Positions 7,527 to 13,108 of a stretch of 13,108 nt of DNA are shown one piece after another. Numbering within the stretch: position 1 is the stretch's first letter; the number at the start of each line of letters is the position of its first letter. The position numbers and the translations under genes were made by a program. The DNA is from Flavobacteriaceae bacterium (GTDB lineage Bacteria > Bacteroidota > Bacteroidia > Flavobacteriales > Flavobacteriaceae), in the NCBI GenBank assembly GCA_947377425.1, contig CANCFZ010000046.1:1-13108 (forward strand), written 5' to 3'. The notes under the pieces were generated by a model. That model did not search any database and was not told where the DNA came from. It saw only the letters and a program-made list of their open reading frames with translations.

Positions 7527-7557
7527 AAAAAAAAACCACTCGAATTAACGAGTGGTT
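7527..7557 (-). terminator. Rho-independent terminator of the outer-membrane beta-barrel gene
   Basis: Read on the minus strand, AACCACTCG (7557-7549) pairs perfectly with CGAGTGGTT (7542-7534) around a six-base loop, followed by nine T (complement of the A-run 7535-7527). It lies 23 bases after the stop codon at 7581 and separates this gene from xerD downstream. Confidence 0.92.
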
Positions 7558-7580
7558 CCTGTATTTTAATCTAAATTAGA

Positions 7581-8204
7581 TTAGAATTTGTACAACATTC
7601 CAAAAGTTGGAGTTGTAAAGAAATTATTGAAAACATTTAAGTTTAAATCCATACTATTAGATCCTTTGTCTCCTGTAGCATTTGATTTCATGCTTTTATA
7701 AGCAAGCACATCAGATAAACCAAAAGAAATAGCTAATTTAGGAGTTGCAAAATAGTTAAGTCCTAAACCTGCACCAATTTTAAAAGTGTTATCAGTTGTT
7801 GTTGTAGAAACTCCAGTTTTTTTAGAATCTACATTAAATCCAAATTCAGTATAAGTTTTAAATCTTTGACCTAAATCTAAGAAATAATATCTACCAAAAG
7901 CACCAAAATTAAAGTTGCTTGATTTAGAAGTGTTAGTTCCTGCAACAGTAGTTTTACCTGAACCAATTCCTAATTCTACTCCAACTGCAAATTTGTCAGA
8001 TAAAAAATATCCAGCTTTTGGGTTGAATTCGAAAGTACTAGTTTTAGTATCTGAATTCTTGTCATTTGAACTTGTTGAAGATAAACTACCTTCTACAAAT
8101 ACATCTCCTTCTGAGAAACCAAATCCTTTAGCTTCTTTTTTGTCTTGAGCGTTAGCAAACGATAAAACGAATACTGCTGCTACTGTTAAAATAATTTTTT
8201 TCAT
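7581..8204 (-). CDS. Outer-membrane beta-barrel protein (OMP_b-brl / porin-family type)
   Basis: A 207-residue protein with a clear signal peptide (residues 1-19, MKKIILTVAAVFVLSFANAQ). The rest is alternating hydrophobic/polar beta strands with aromatic girdle residues (KAGYFLSDKFAVGVELGIGSG, FGAFGRYYFLDLGQRFKTYT, FKIGAGLGLNYFATPKLAIS), Ser/Thr/Lys-rich loops, and an aromatic C-terminus (FGMLYKF) as expected for Bam-assembled barrels. About eight strands can be counted. Small barrels of this type are abundant outer-membrane proteins in Flavobacterium; the exact role is unknown. It stands alone: own -7 box at 8232-8239, strong terminator at 7527-7557. That arrangement, and the simple Lys- and Gly-rich composition, suggest high expression. 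Confidence 0.88.
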   Translation of the reverse strand: MKKIILTVAAVFVLSFANAQDKKEAKGFGFSEGDVFVEGSLSSTSSNDKNSDTKTSTFEFNPKAGYFLSDKFAVGVELGIGSGKTTVAGTNTSKSSNFNFGAFGRYYFLDLGQRFKTYTEFGFNVDSKKTGVSTTTTDNTFKIGAGLGLNYFATPKLAISFGLSDVLAYKSMKSNATGDKGSNSMDLNLNVFNNFFTTPTFGMLYKF

Positions 8205-8231
8205 GTTATATTTTGTTTAAAATTAATAGGT

Positions 8232-8239
8232 CAAAGTTA
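8232..8239 (-). promoter_or_regulatory. Candidate -7 box for the outer-membrane barrel gene
   Basis: Minus-strand TAACTTTG fits TAnnTTTG. Transcription would start near 8226, giving a leader of about 20 bases before the ATG at 8204. No clear TTG is found at the -33 position. Confidence 0.5.
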
Positions 8240-8447
8240 GGTCTATATTGTTTTCTATTATTTAGAGGTTACTTTGCAGTTGTTAACAGAGTTATTAACA
8301 AGAGTTCGGCGTTAAATAATTAAAAAACAAAAGATTAACCAAAGAACAACAAGCTTTTAAAAAATTTCACTTTTTTTTAACACTCAAAAATTACGTCAAA
8401 AAAGTGCAAAACAGTGTTATTTTGTAGCTATAGCATTACTTTTTCCC

Positions 8448-9329
8448 TTATTCAGATTTAACAATCTCAATGGCTGTCTTATTATTTTTATTCAATTTAG
8501 TAATTGTCTTTAATTCATTTGTAGAATCTTTAATAAGAATATCACTTGTGTTTGGAGGAGCTTCTCCTTCATTAACTGCTTCAATTTCTATTATCACGCT
8601 GTCGTTTTTTATAGGAATTTCAAAGGATTTAGGTTTATTCATAACAACATAATTTTCAAGAAACAACTTTCCGTCAACATAAATATTAATCATATCACCA
8701 TCTTCAACTCCAGCATCATGCACTTCAAATGTTACTTTGTCATCTTTTGTAAACATCTGTAAATTTTGTTTACTCTTTAGAACATTTGAATTAACAGAAT
8801 CTAACAATTTAATAGGGTTGACTTTCTCTTTTGTTTGAGCATCAATTTTTTTTGATTTTTGAATTCTATTATTCACTTTATTCATCAACTTATAGATACT
8901 CTTAGTTCCAACCAATTGGATTATTCCGTTTACACATTTTGATTTATTTTGGTATAAACCAATAAAGTCATCGTTGATTTTTGGATTATTAGACTTTAAA
9001 TTTAATTTGCCTGAATAATTCACGTAGCAGAAACTTTCTTTTTTAATTTTAGACTTTGTATAAATTATACTCTCTTCTCTAAACTGAAAACTATTTGTTT
9101 TAGAGCTATATTTTCCAGAAATCACATTCTTAGTTTCATAATCACCTCCTAGGTCCGTAATAGAATATCCACTAATAACTCCTTCCTTTTCAGAAAAAAC
9201 AATTTTATAAGATATTACCTGATCGTCTTTACCATTTAATTTCAACCCACCCATGAACTCATATTCATTATTGGACTGAGAAAACAAAAAACTATTAAAA
9301 AGTAAAAAAAAAGCTGTAAATATTTTCAT
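8448..9329 (-). CDS. Secreted protein of unknown function with a C-terminal VNEG/PPNT-type beta domain
   Basis: A 293-residue protein with a signal peptide (residues 1-18, ending FLFSQS; no lipobox Cys). Two parts are visible. Residues about 22-140 are beta-rich with two Cys (C101, C132) that could form a disulfide (GVISGYSITDLGGDYETKNV; YVNYSGKLNLKS). After a Lys-rich linker (about 143-190), residues 196-292 form a second beta domain with an acidic loop (HDAGVEDGDMINIYVDGK, 204-221) and the stretch AVNEGEAPPNTSDILIKD (251-268). From memory, this second pattern (EDGD...I.VNG, then NEG..PPNT) recurs at the C-terminus of many secreted Bacteroidetes proteins, but I cannot attach a verified name or function. 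The acidic DxD loop might bind calcium; this is inference. The gene is divergent from the TM2/DUF2752 pair and shares its promoter region. Confidence 0.8.
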   Translation of the reverse strand: MKIFTAFFLLFNSFLFSQSNNEYEFMGGLKLNGKDDQVISYKIVFSEKEGVISGYSITDLGGDYETKNVISGKYSSKTNSFQFREESIIYTKSKIKKESFCYVNYSGKLNLKSNNPKINDDFIGLYQNKSKCVNGIIQLVGTKSIYKLMNKVNNRIQKSKKIDAQTKEKVNPIKLLDSVNSNVLKSKQNLQMFTKDDKVTFEVHDAGVEDGDMINIYVDGKLFLENYVVMNKPKSFEIPIKNDSVIIEIEAVNEGEAPPNTSDILIKDSTNELKTITKLNKNNKTAIEIVKSE

Positions 9330-9345
9330 CTTAAATTTCTATTTA

Positions 9346-9353
9346 TATATTTG
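9346..9353 (+). promoter_or_regulatory. Candidate -7 box for the TM2/DUF2752 operon
   Basis: TATATTTG, a perfect TAnnTTTG, with a predicted start near 9359 and a leader of about 30 bases before the ATG at 9391. It is one arm of the near-palindrome 9346-9363, whose other arm is the opposing -7 box. No TTG is present at the -33 position. Confidence 0.5.
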
Positions 9354-9355
9354 TG

Positions 9356-9388
9356 CAAATATAAAATTTTATTAACCAAAACATCAAA
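9356..9388 (-). promoter_or_regulatory. Candidate promoter for the divergent secreted-protein gene
   Basis: On the minus strand TTTG (9388-9385) is followed after 21 bases by TATATTTG (9363-9356), a good fit to the Bacteroidetes -33/-7 promoter. Transcription would begin near 9350 and reach the ATG at 9329 after about 20 bases. Confidence 0.55.
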
Positions 9389-9390
9389 TT

Positions 9391-9753
9391 ATGAAAATCA
9401 AATTATTTTTTAGTCTTGTTGCATTTTTAATGCTTTCTGTAACGGCTTCGTATGCCTCTTTTCCAGTAGAACAAAAAACAACTTCTAACACTTCTGTTGT
9501 GGTAGAAAAAAACAAAGAAGAAGTAACTTCTCCTGCAGCAGCTGGCGGAAGTAAAAGTCAAGTTATTGCATTAATTCTTTGTATTGTTGTTGGTGGAATT
9601 GGAATTCACAGATTTTATTTAGGTTACACTTGGCAAGGTGTTGTTCAATTGTTAACCGCTGGTGGATGTGGAGTATGGGCACTTATTGATTTAGTTAGAA
9701 TCATCACAGGTGACTTACAACCAAAAGATGGTAGCTACGGAAAAACGCTATAA
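9391..9753 (+). CDS. TM2 domain-containing membrane protein
   Basis: A 120-residue protein. Residues 1-22 look like a signal peptide (MKIKLFFSLVAFLMLSVTAS, then YAS), followed by a low-complexity Ser/Thr/Lys/Val/Ala linker (about 25-55) and a TM2 domain. The domain has a first membrane helix at 57-72, the signature GIHRFYLGYTWQGVVQL (71-87) and a second helix at about 88-105 (GGCGVWALIDLVRIITG). TM2 proteins are small two-helix membrane proteins found across bacteria and eukaryotes, mostly of unknown function. Its stop codon overlaps the start of the next gene by one base (TAATG), so the DUF2752 protein is translationally coupled to it. The preceding promoter region is shared with the divergent secreted-protein gene. 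Confidence 0.9.
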   Translation: MKIKLFFSLVAFLMLSVTASYASFPVEQKTTSNTSVVVEKNKEEVTSPAAAGGSKSQVIALILCIVVGGIGIHRFYLGYTWQGVVQLLTAGGCGVWALIDLVRIITGDLQPKDGSYGKTL

Positions 9754-10067
9754 TGATAAGAAAATTTGTTTTTTATATCCGAATTTGGATTACTATAATT
9801 ACACCTTTTGTTTTATTGATATTACCTTCTGATTTTTTTGATAAAGGCGATAGTATTTGTCTTTCAAAAATGCTAGCAGGAGTTGAATGTTACGCATGCG
9901 GTTTAACTAAAGCTACTATGCATTTTATTCATTTTCAATTTACAGATGCTTGGAATTATAATAAACTATCATTTATAGTTGTTCCACTTTTATTTCCTTT
10001 ATGGCTAAAAGCCTTTTATGAACTAAAAGGAAAGAGCTTACCCGGAATATTAGGCAAACTTACTTAA
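9753..10067 (+). CDS. DUF2752 family membrane protein
   Basis: A 104-residue protein with two membrane helices (about residues 8-24, FYIRIWITIITPFVLLI, and about 73-88, SFIVVPLLFPLWLKAF). Between them lies the family hallmark CxxCGxT, here C46-Y-A-C49-G-L-T, followed by the A.xxN pattern (DAWNYNKLS) typical of DUF2752. An extra Cys at 36 precedes the motif. The family is a small inner-membrane protein group of unknown function; the Cys pair may hold a metal or form a disulfide, which is inference. It starts within the stop codon of the TM2 gene and ends just before a strong terminator, so the two genes form a closed operon. Confidence 0.88.
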   Translation: MIRKFVFYIRIWITIITPFVLLILPSDFFDKGDSICLSKMLAGVECYACGLTKATMHFIHFQFTDAWNYNKLSFIVVPLLFPLWLKAFYELKGKSLPGILGKLT

Positions 10068-10077
10068 AAAAAACACA

Positions 10078-10107
10078 AACCGCTTCTTTAATAGAAGCGG
10101 TTTTTTT
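10078..10107 (+). terminator. Rho-independent terminator of the TM2/DUF2752 operon
   Basis: AACCGCTTCT (10078-10087) pairs perfectly with AGAAGCGGTT (10093-10102) around a five-base loop, and the T-run covers 10101-10107. It ends 24 bases before the aroQ start, so aroQ should have its own promoter or rely on read-through; no clear TAnnTTTG is seen in that gap. Confidence 0.93.
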
Positions 10108-10131
10108 ATTTTTACTGAAATCTATTTACAC

Positions 10132-10545
10132 ATGAAAATCATAATTATAAACGGCCCAAACCTAAACTTACTAGGCAAACGTGAACCTGAGGTATATGGA
10201 AGTAAAACATTTGAAGACTATTTTAAAGAACTAGAAACAAAATATCCAACCATTACTTTAGACTATTATCAAAGCAATATTGAAGGCGAACTAATCGGTA
10301 AAATCCAAGAAGTTGGTTTTTCTTTTGATGGTATTATCCTTAATGCAGCAGCATACACTCATACTTCTATTGGAATTGGAGATGCTATTAAAGCAATTGC
10401 AACTCCGGTTATTGAAGTTCATATTTCGAATACTTTTTCGAGAGAAGATTTTAGACACCAATCTTATATTTCACCAAATGCTAAAGGAATTGTAATTGGA
10501 TTTGGATTAAAAAGTTATGAATTGGCATTACAATCGTTTTTATAA
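10132..10545 (+). CDS. aroQ: 3-dehydroquinate dehydratase, type II
   Basis: A 137-residue protein of the usual type II dehydroquinase length. It catalyses the third step of the shikimate pathway (3-dehydroquinate to 3-dehydroshikimate) as a cytoplasmic dodecamer. Family signatures are present: GPNLNLLGKREPEVYG (8-23) with the catalytic lid residues R17 and Y22, N71 in LNAAAYTHTS, H97 in EVHISN, and R108 in REDFRHQS. The sequence is complete at both ends. It is preceded by a terminator and followed by the repeat-flanked GxxExxY gene. In related genomes aroQ often neighbours xerD; here several envelope-protein genes lie between them. Confidence 0.97.
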   Translation: MKIIIINGPNLNLLGKREPEVYGSKTFEDYFKELETKYPTITLDYYQSNIEGELIGKIQEVGFSFDGIILNAAAYTHTSIGIGDAIKAIATPVIEVHISNTFSREDFRHQSYISPNAKGIVIGFGLKSYELALQSFL

Positions 10546-10556
10546 ATTAAATTTTA

Positions 10557-10575
10557 CACAGAGACTTCACAGAGA
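10557..10575 (+). repeat. Left CACAGAGA repeat pair flanking the GxxExxY gene
   Basis: Two exact copies of CACAGAGA (10557-10564 and 10568-10575), 11 bases apart start to start. Degenerate units follow further in: ACAAAGG (10600-10606) and CACACAT (10610-10616). The cluster is inverted relative to the copies on the right side of the gene. Confidence 0.85.
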
Positions 10576-10634
10576 TTCTCATTTAAAAAAATTTTTTTTA
10601 CAAAGGTTTCACACATATTAAAGCTTTTTAAAAA

Positions 10635-11006
10635 ATGGAAATAAACGAATTAACTGAAATAGTAATAGGTTGCGCTATAGAAGTTCATAGGAATCTTGGC
10701 CCAGGACTATTAGAATCTGCTTATCAAGAATGTTTATTTTACGAATTGAAAGCACATGGTTTATATGCAGAAAGAGAAATAAACTTACCTATTATATATA
10801 AAGAAATTAAAATAGATCATGGTTACCGAATTGATCTTCTAATTGAAAACCGATTAGTTATTGAACTCAAAACAGTAGAAAAATTCACAGACGTTCATAC
10901 TGCTCAAATATTAACTTATATGAAATTAGGCGATTATTCAACTGGATTGCTAATAAACTTTAACACAAAACTTCTTAAAGAAGGAATTAAACGCTTCAAA
11001 ATTTAA
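10635..11006 (+). CDS. GxxExxY family protein (PD-(D/E)XK nuclease-like)
   Basis: A 123-residue protein of the GxxExxY family, named for the motif seen here as G-L-L-E-S-A-Y (within GPGLLESAYQECLFYELK, about residues 22-39). The N-terminus (ELTEIVIGCAIEVHRNLGPG) is typical. The C-terminal half has a PD-(D/E)XK-like core: Y-R-I-D (about 59-62) then VIELKT (about 74-79), the layout of the restriction-nuclease fold, followed by QILTYMKLGDYSTGLLINF. Whether any member cuts DNA or RNA is not established as far as I know. Length and motifs are complete. The gene is bracketed by inverted clusters of CACAGAGA and sits between two ordinary genes, which suggests a small mobile or once-mobile cassette. 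Base composition is similar to its neighbours. Confidence 0.92.
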   Translation: MEINELTEIVIGCAIEVHRNLGPGLLESAYQECLFYELKAHGLYAEREINLPIIYKEIKIDHGYRIDLLIENRLVIELKTVEKFTDVHTAQILTYMKLGDYSTGLLINFNTKLLKEGIKRFKI

Positions 11007-11012
11007 TCATTT

Positions 11013-11043
11013 TCTCTGTGAAAAACCTCTGTGATTCTCTGTG
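11013..11043 (-). repeat. Right CACAGAGA repeat cluster (inverted) flanking the GxxExxY gene
   Basis: Three units of the complementary octamer: TCTCTGTG (11013-11020), CCTCTGTG (11026-11033, one mismatch) and TCTCTGTG (11036-11043). They mirror the left cluster and begin 6 bases after the GxxExxY stop codon. They lie directly upstream of the DUF5686 gene, so they also form its 5' region. Confidence 0.85.
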
Positions 11044-11068
11044 AAAAAACTTTTAACAAACACCAAAA

Positions 11069-13108
11069 ATGAAAAAAATTACTTCGCTCCTATTTCTTTT
11101 GATTTCAATTACAACTTTTTCTCAAATAAAAGGAACAGTTACAGACAATAAAGGAAAACCAATTCCTTTTGCTAATATATATGTAAAAGACACTTATATA
11201 AGTACAACTTCCAACGAGCAAGGAAAATATGAACTAAACCTAAAAACTGAGGGAACTTATGTAATTCTCTATCAATATTTAGGATATAAAACAGAGAAAA
11301 AAGTAGTTGAAACTTCTAGAATCGCACAAAATGTAGATGTAATACTTATAGAAGAAGAATTTCAATTGGACGAAGTTGTAATTGATAAGAAAGTAAATCC
11401 TGCTATTGAAATCATAAAAAATGCTATTGCAAATCGAAAAGATAATTCTTTGAAAACAGCAAAATACAATGCTGATTTCTATTCAAGAGGAATTTTTAGA
11501 GTGAAGAATTTGCCCAAAACTATAATGGGACAAAAGTTAGATTTCTTTGATGAAATAATCGATTCCACTCGAAGTGGGATTTTATACTTATCGGAAACTG
11601 TTTCAAAAATTACTTTTCAAAAACCCGATAAAATGAAAGAAGTTATTGTGGCTTCAAAAGTTAGTGGTAATGATAACGGATTCAGCTTTAATAATGCCGC
11701 TGATGTTAATTTTGATTTTTATGAAAATTATTTAGATTTTGATGTAAAAGTAATTTCTCCTATTGCCGATGGTGCTTTTAATTATTACAAATACAAATTT
11801 GACGGTTCTTTTGCTGATGAAAACAACAAAGTAATCAACAAAATTAAAGTAACTCCAAAGCGAAATTCTGAACCAGCAATGGAAGGCTACATCTATATTG
11901 TTGATGATAGTTGGGAAATTTATGCCGTTGATTTGTCTATAAAAGGAAGTCAGATGCAAAATCCAGCATTGAACACATTAACGTTAAAACAAAGTTTTAG
12001 TTACAACAGTAAAAATAAAATTTGGTCAAAAAACACACAAACCATCGATTTTGAAGCTGGAATGTTGGGCATAAACATTAACGGTAAATTTACATATGTA
12101 TATTCAAATTTTGAGTTTCCTGAAAAATTCGAGAAGAAGACATTCACAAATGAGGTATTAAAATTTGAAGATAATGCCAATAAAAAAGAAGATTCTTTTT
12201 GGAATACTATTCGTCCAGTTCCATTAACTATGGAAGAAAGTGGTGATTATTTAAAAAAAGACGCTTTGCAAACCAAAAAGAAATCGAAACAATACTTGGA
12301 TTCTATTGACAACAAAAGAAATAAATTCAAATTTATGAATGTGATTTCTGGATACAGTTACTCCAATTCGTATAAAAAAAGGTACTTCAACTACGAAGGT
12401 CCATTAATGTCAACTTCATTTAACACAGTTCAAGGTTGGAAAACTCAAGTTGGCTTTTCGTATTATACACGAAATGAAGAAAAAAGAACATTCACTAGAA
12501 TAGCTTCTCGTTTTGACTATGGATTTTCTGAAAAACAATTGCGTGCTACAGCGAGTTATTCACGAAAATTCAACAACACTAATAACGCAATGTTATTTAT
12601 AAATGGCGGAAGCAGTGTTGCTCAATTCAACGGAAGCAATCCAATTTCTAACATGGTTAACACCTTTAGTAGTTTGTTATTCAAAAATAACTTTATGAAA
12701 TTGTATGAGAAAAACTTTGTTTCAGCCAATTTTGGACGCGAGGTTGTTAATGGTCTGAATATGAATTTAAATGTTGAATATTCTGAAAGAAAACCTTTGT
12801 GGAATACAACAGATCATAGCATTACTAAAACAGATGATGTTTATTCTTCTAATAATCCGTTATTACCAAATGATTATGTAACACCAACATTTGATAAACA
12901 CAATTTAGTAAAAGGTGCGCTTTTGGCACGAATAAAATTTGGCCAACATTACTGGACACGACCAGACGGAAAATACAATATTGGAAATGAAAGTTATCCA
13001 ACAATTTCATTAGGATATGAAAAAGCGTTTTCGGCTACAAATAAAAAATATGAATACGATTTGATTTCGGCTAGAATTACTCAAGATTTTTCTGTTGGCA
13101 ATAAAGGC
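11069..13108 (+). CDS. DUF5686 and carboxypeptidase-regulatory-like domain outer-membrane protein, partial (3' end missing)
   Basis: An open frame of 680 codons from the ATG at 11069 to the right edge, with no stop; the C-terminus lies outside. Residues 1-18 are a signal peptide (MKKITSLLFLLISITTFS). Residues about 20-100 are a CarboxypepD_reg-like beta-sandwich (IKGTVTDNKGKPIPFANIYV; STTSNEQGKYELNL; QYLGYKTEKKVV; LDEVVIDKK). The rest fits DUF5686: NPAIEIIKNAIANRK near 110, W378 and RPVPLT (382-387), then YLDSIDNKRNKF (409-420), after which alternating-strand barrel sequence begins. DUF5686 proteins are predicted outer-membrane barrels of unknown function, common in Bacteroidetes. From family memory the full length is somewhat over 800 residues, so most of the protein is here. 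The start is clear from the signal peptide. Confidence 0.9.
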   Translation, partial: MKKITSLLFLLISITTFSQIKGTVTDNKGKPIPFANIYVKDTYISTTSNEQGKYELNLKTEGTYVILYQYLGYKTEKKVVETSRIAQNVDVILIEEEFQLDEVVIDKKVNPAIEIIKNAIANRKDNSLKTAKYNADFYSRGIFRVKNLPKTIMGQKLDFFDEIIDSTRSGILYLSETVSKITFQKPDKMKEVIVASKVSGNDNGFSFNNAADVNFDFYENYLDFDVKVISPIADGAFNYYKYKFDGSFADENNKVINKIKVTPKRNSEPAMEGYIYIVDDSWEIYAVDLSIKGSQMQNPALNTLTLKQSFSYNSKNKIWSKNTQTIDFEAGMLGININGKFTYVYSNFEFPEKFEKKTFTNEVLKFEDNANKKEDSFWNTIRPVPLTMEESGDYLKKDALQTKKKSKQYLDSIDNKRNKFKFMNVISGYSYSNSYKKRYFNYEGPLMSTSFNTVQGWKTQVGFSYYTRNEEKRTFTRIASRFDYGFSEKQLRATASYSRKFNNTNNAMLFINGGSSVAQFNGSNPISNMVNTFSSLLFKNNFMKLYEKNFVSANFGREVVNGLNMNLNVEYSERKPLWNTTDHSITKTDDVYSSNNPLLPNDYVTPTFDKHNLVKGALLARIKFGQHYWTRPDGKYNIGNESYPTISLGYEKAFSATNKKYEYDLISARITQDFSVGNKG

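Noticed and set aside
7915..8148. Open frame of 77 codons on the plus strand inside the outer-membrane barrel gene
   Set aside because: Antisense shadow of a well-supported gene with signal peptide, promoter and terminator; the translated product has no recognisable feature.
8368..8418. Weak inverted repeats CACTTTTTT/AAAAAAGTG (8368-8376, 8398-8406) and AACACT/AGTGTT (8379-8384, 8413-8418) between the secreted-protein gene and the barrel gene
   Set aside because: The two pairings interleave and cannot form together, the loops are long and the arms A/T-rich; not convincing as a terminator or regulatory element, although this is where a terminator of the secreted-protein gene would be expected.
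10557..11043. CACAGAGA repeats considered as a CRISPR or small satellite array
   Set aside because: Units are only 8 bases, unevenly spaced and inverted between the two sides of a gene; there are no unique spacers of uniform length.
11732..11959. Open frame of 75 codons on the minus strand inside the DUF5686 gene
   Set aside because: Antisense to an unbroken 680-codon gene with clear domains; no independent support.

Overview
The window looks like chromosomal DNA from a member of the Bacteroidetes, most likely Flavobacterium or a close relative. It is strongly AT-rich. Start codons mostly lack Shine-Dalgarno sequences. Several promoters match the Bacteroidetes -7 box TAnnTTTG. The gene content is also typical: M23 peptidase next to a receptor-like gene, zapA / 6S RNA / rny, XerD, an outer-membrane barrel, TM2 plus DUF2752, AroQ, and a DUF5686 protein. 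Most of it is core or near-core genome.

Layout, left half. On the minus strand a secreted M23 metallopeptidase (198-1889) is followed, 6 bases after its stop, by the first 63 codons of a secreted or outer-membrane protein with a carboxypeptidase-regulatory-like domain (1-191, TTG start, running off the left edge). A divergent intergenic region with a good promoter (2020-2050) drives a rightward cluster: a small coiled-coil protein, ZapA, a 6S-type regulatory RNA (about 2711-2870) and RNase Y, closed by a strong terminator at 4482-4510. This cluster joins cell division, global transcription control and mRNA turnover. A leftward two-gene unit follows: a soluble double-PAS histidine kinase whose end overlaps the start of a single-domain response regulator.

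Layout, right half. On the minus strand come xerD (chromosome dimer resolution), a 207-residue outer-membrane beta-barrel protein with its own promoter and terminator, and a secreted protein of unknown function. That last gene is divergent from a TM2-domain / DUF2752 membrane-protein pair, and the two start regions share a near-palindromic pair of -7 boxes (9346-9363). After a terminator come aroQ (3-dehydroquinate dehydratase), a GxxExxY / PD-(D/E)XK-like gene flanked by inverted clusters of the octamer CACAGAGA, and a large DUF5686 protein that runs off the right edge.

No CRISPR array, tRNA, rRNA, insertion sequence or prophage was seen. No complete undescribed multi-gene system stands out. 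The best leads are the repeat-flanked GxxExxY cassette, the 6S RNA squeezed between zapA and rny, the coiled-coil partner of ZapA, and the overlapping divergent promoter.
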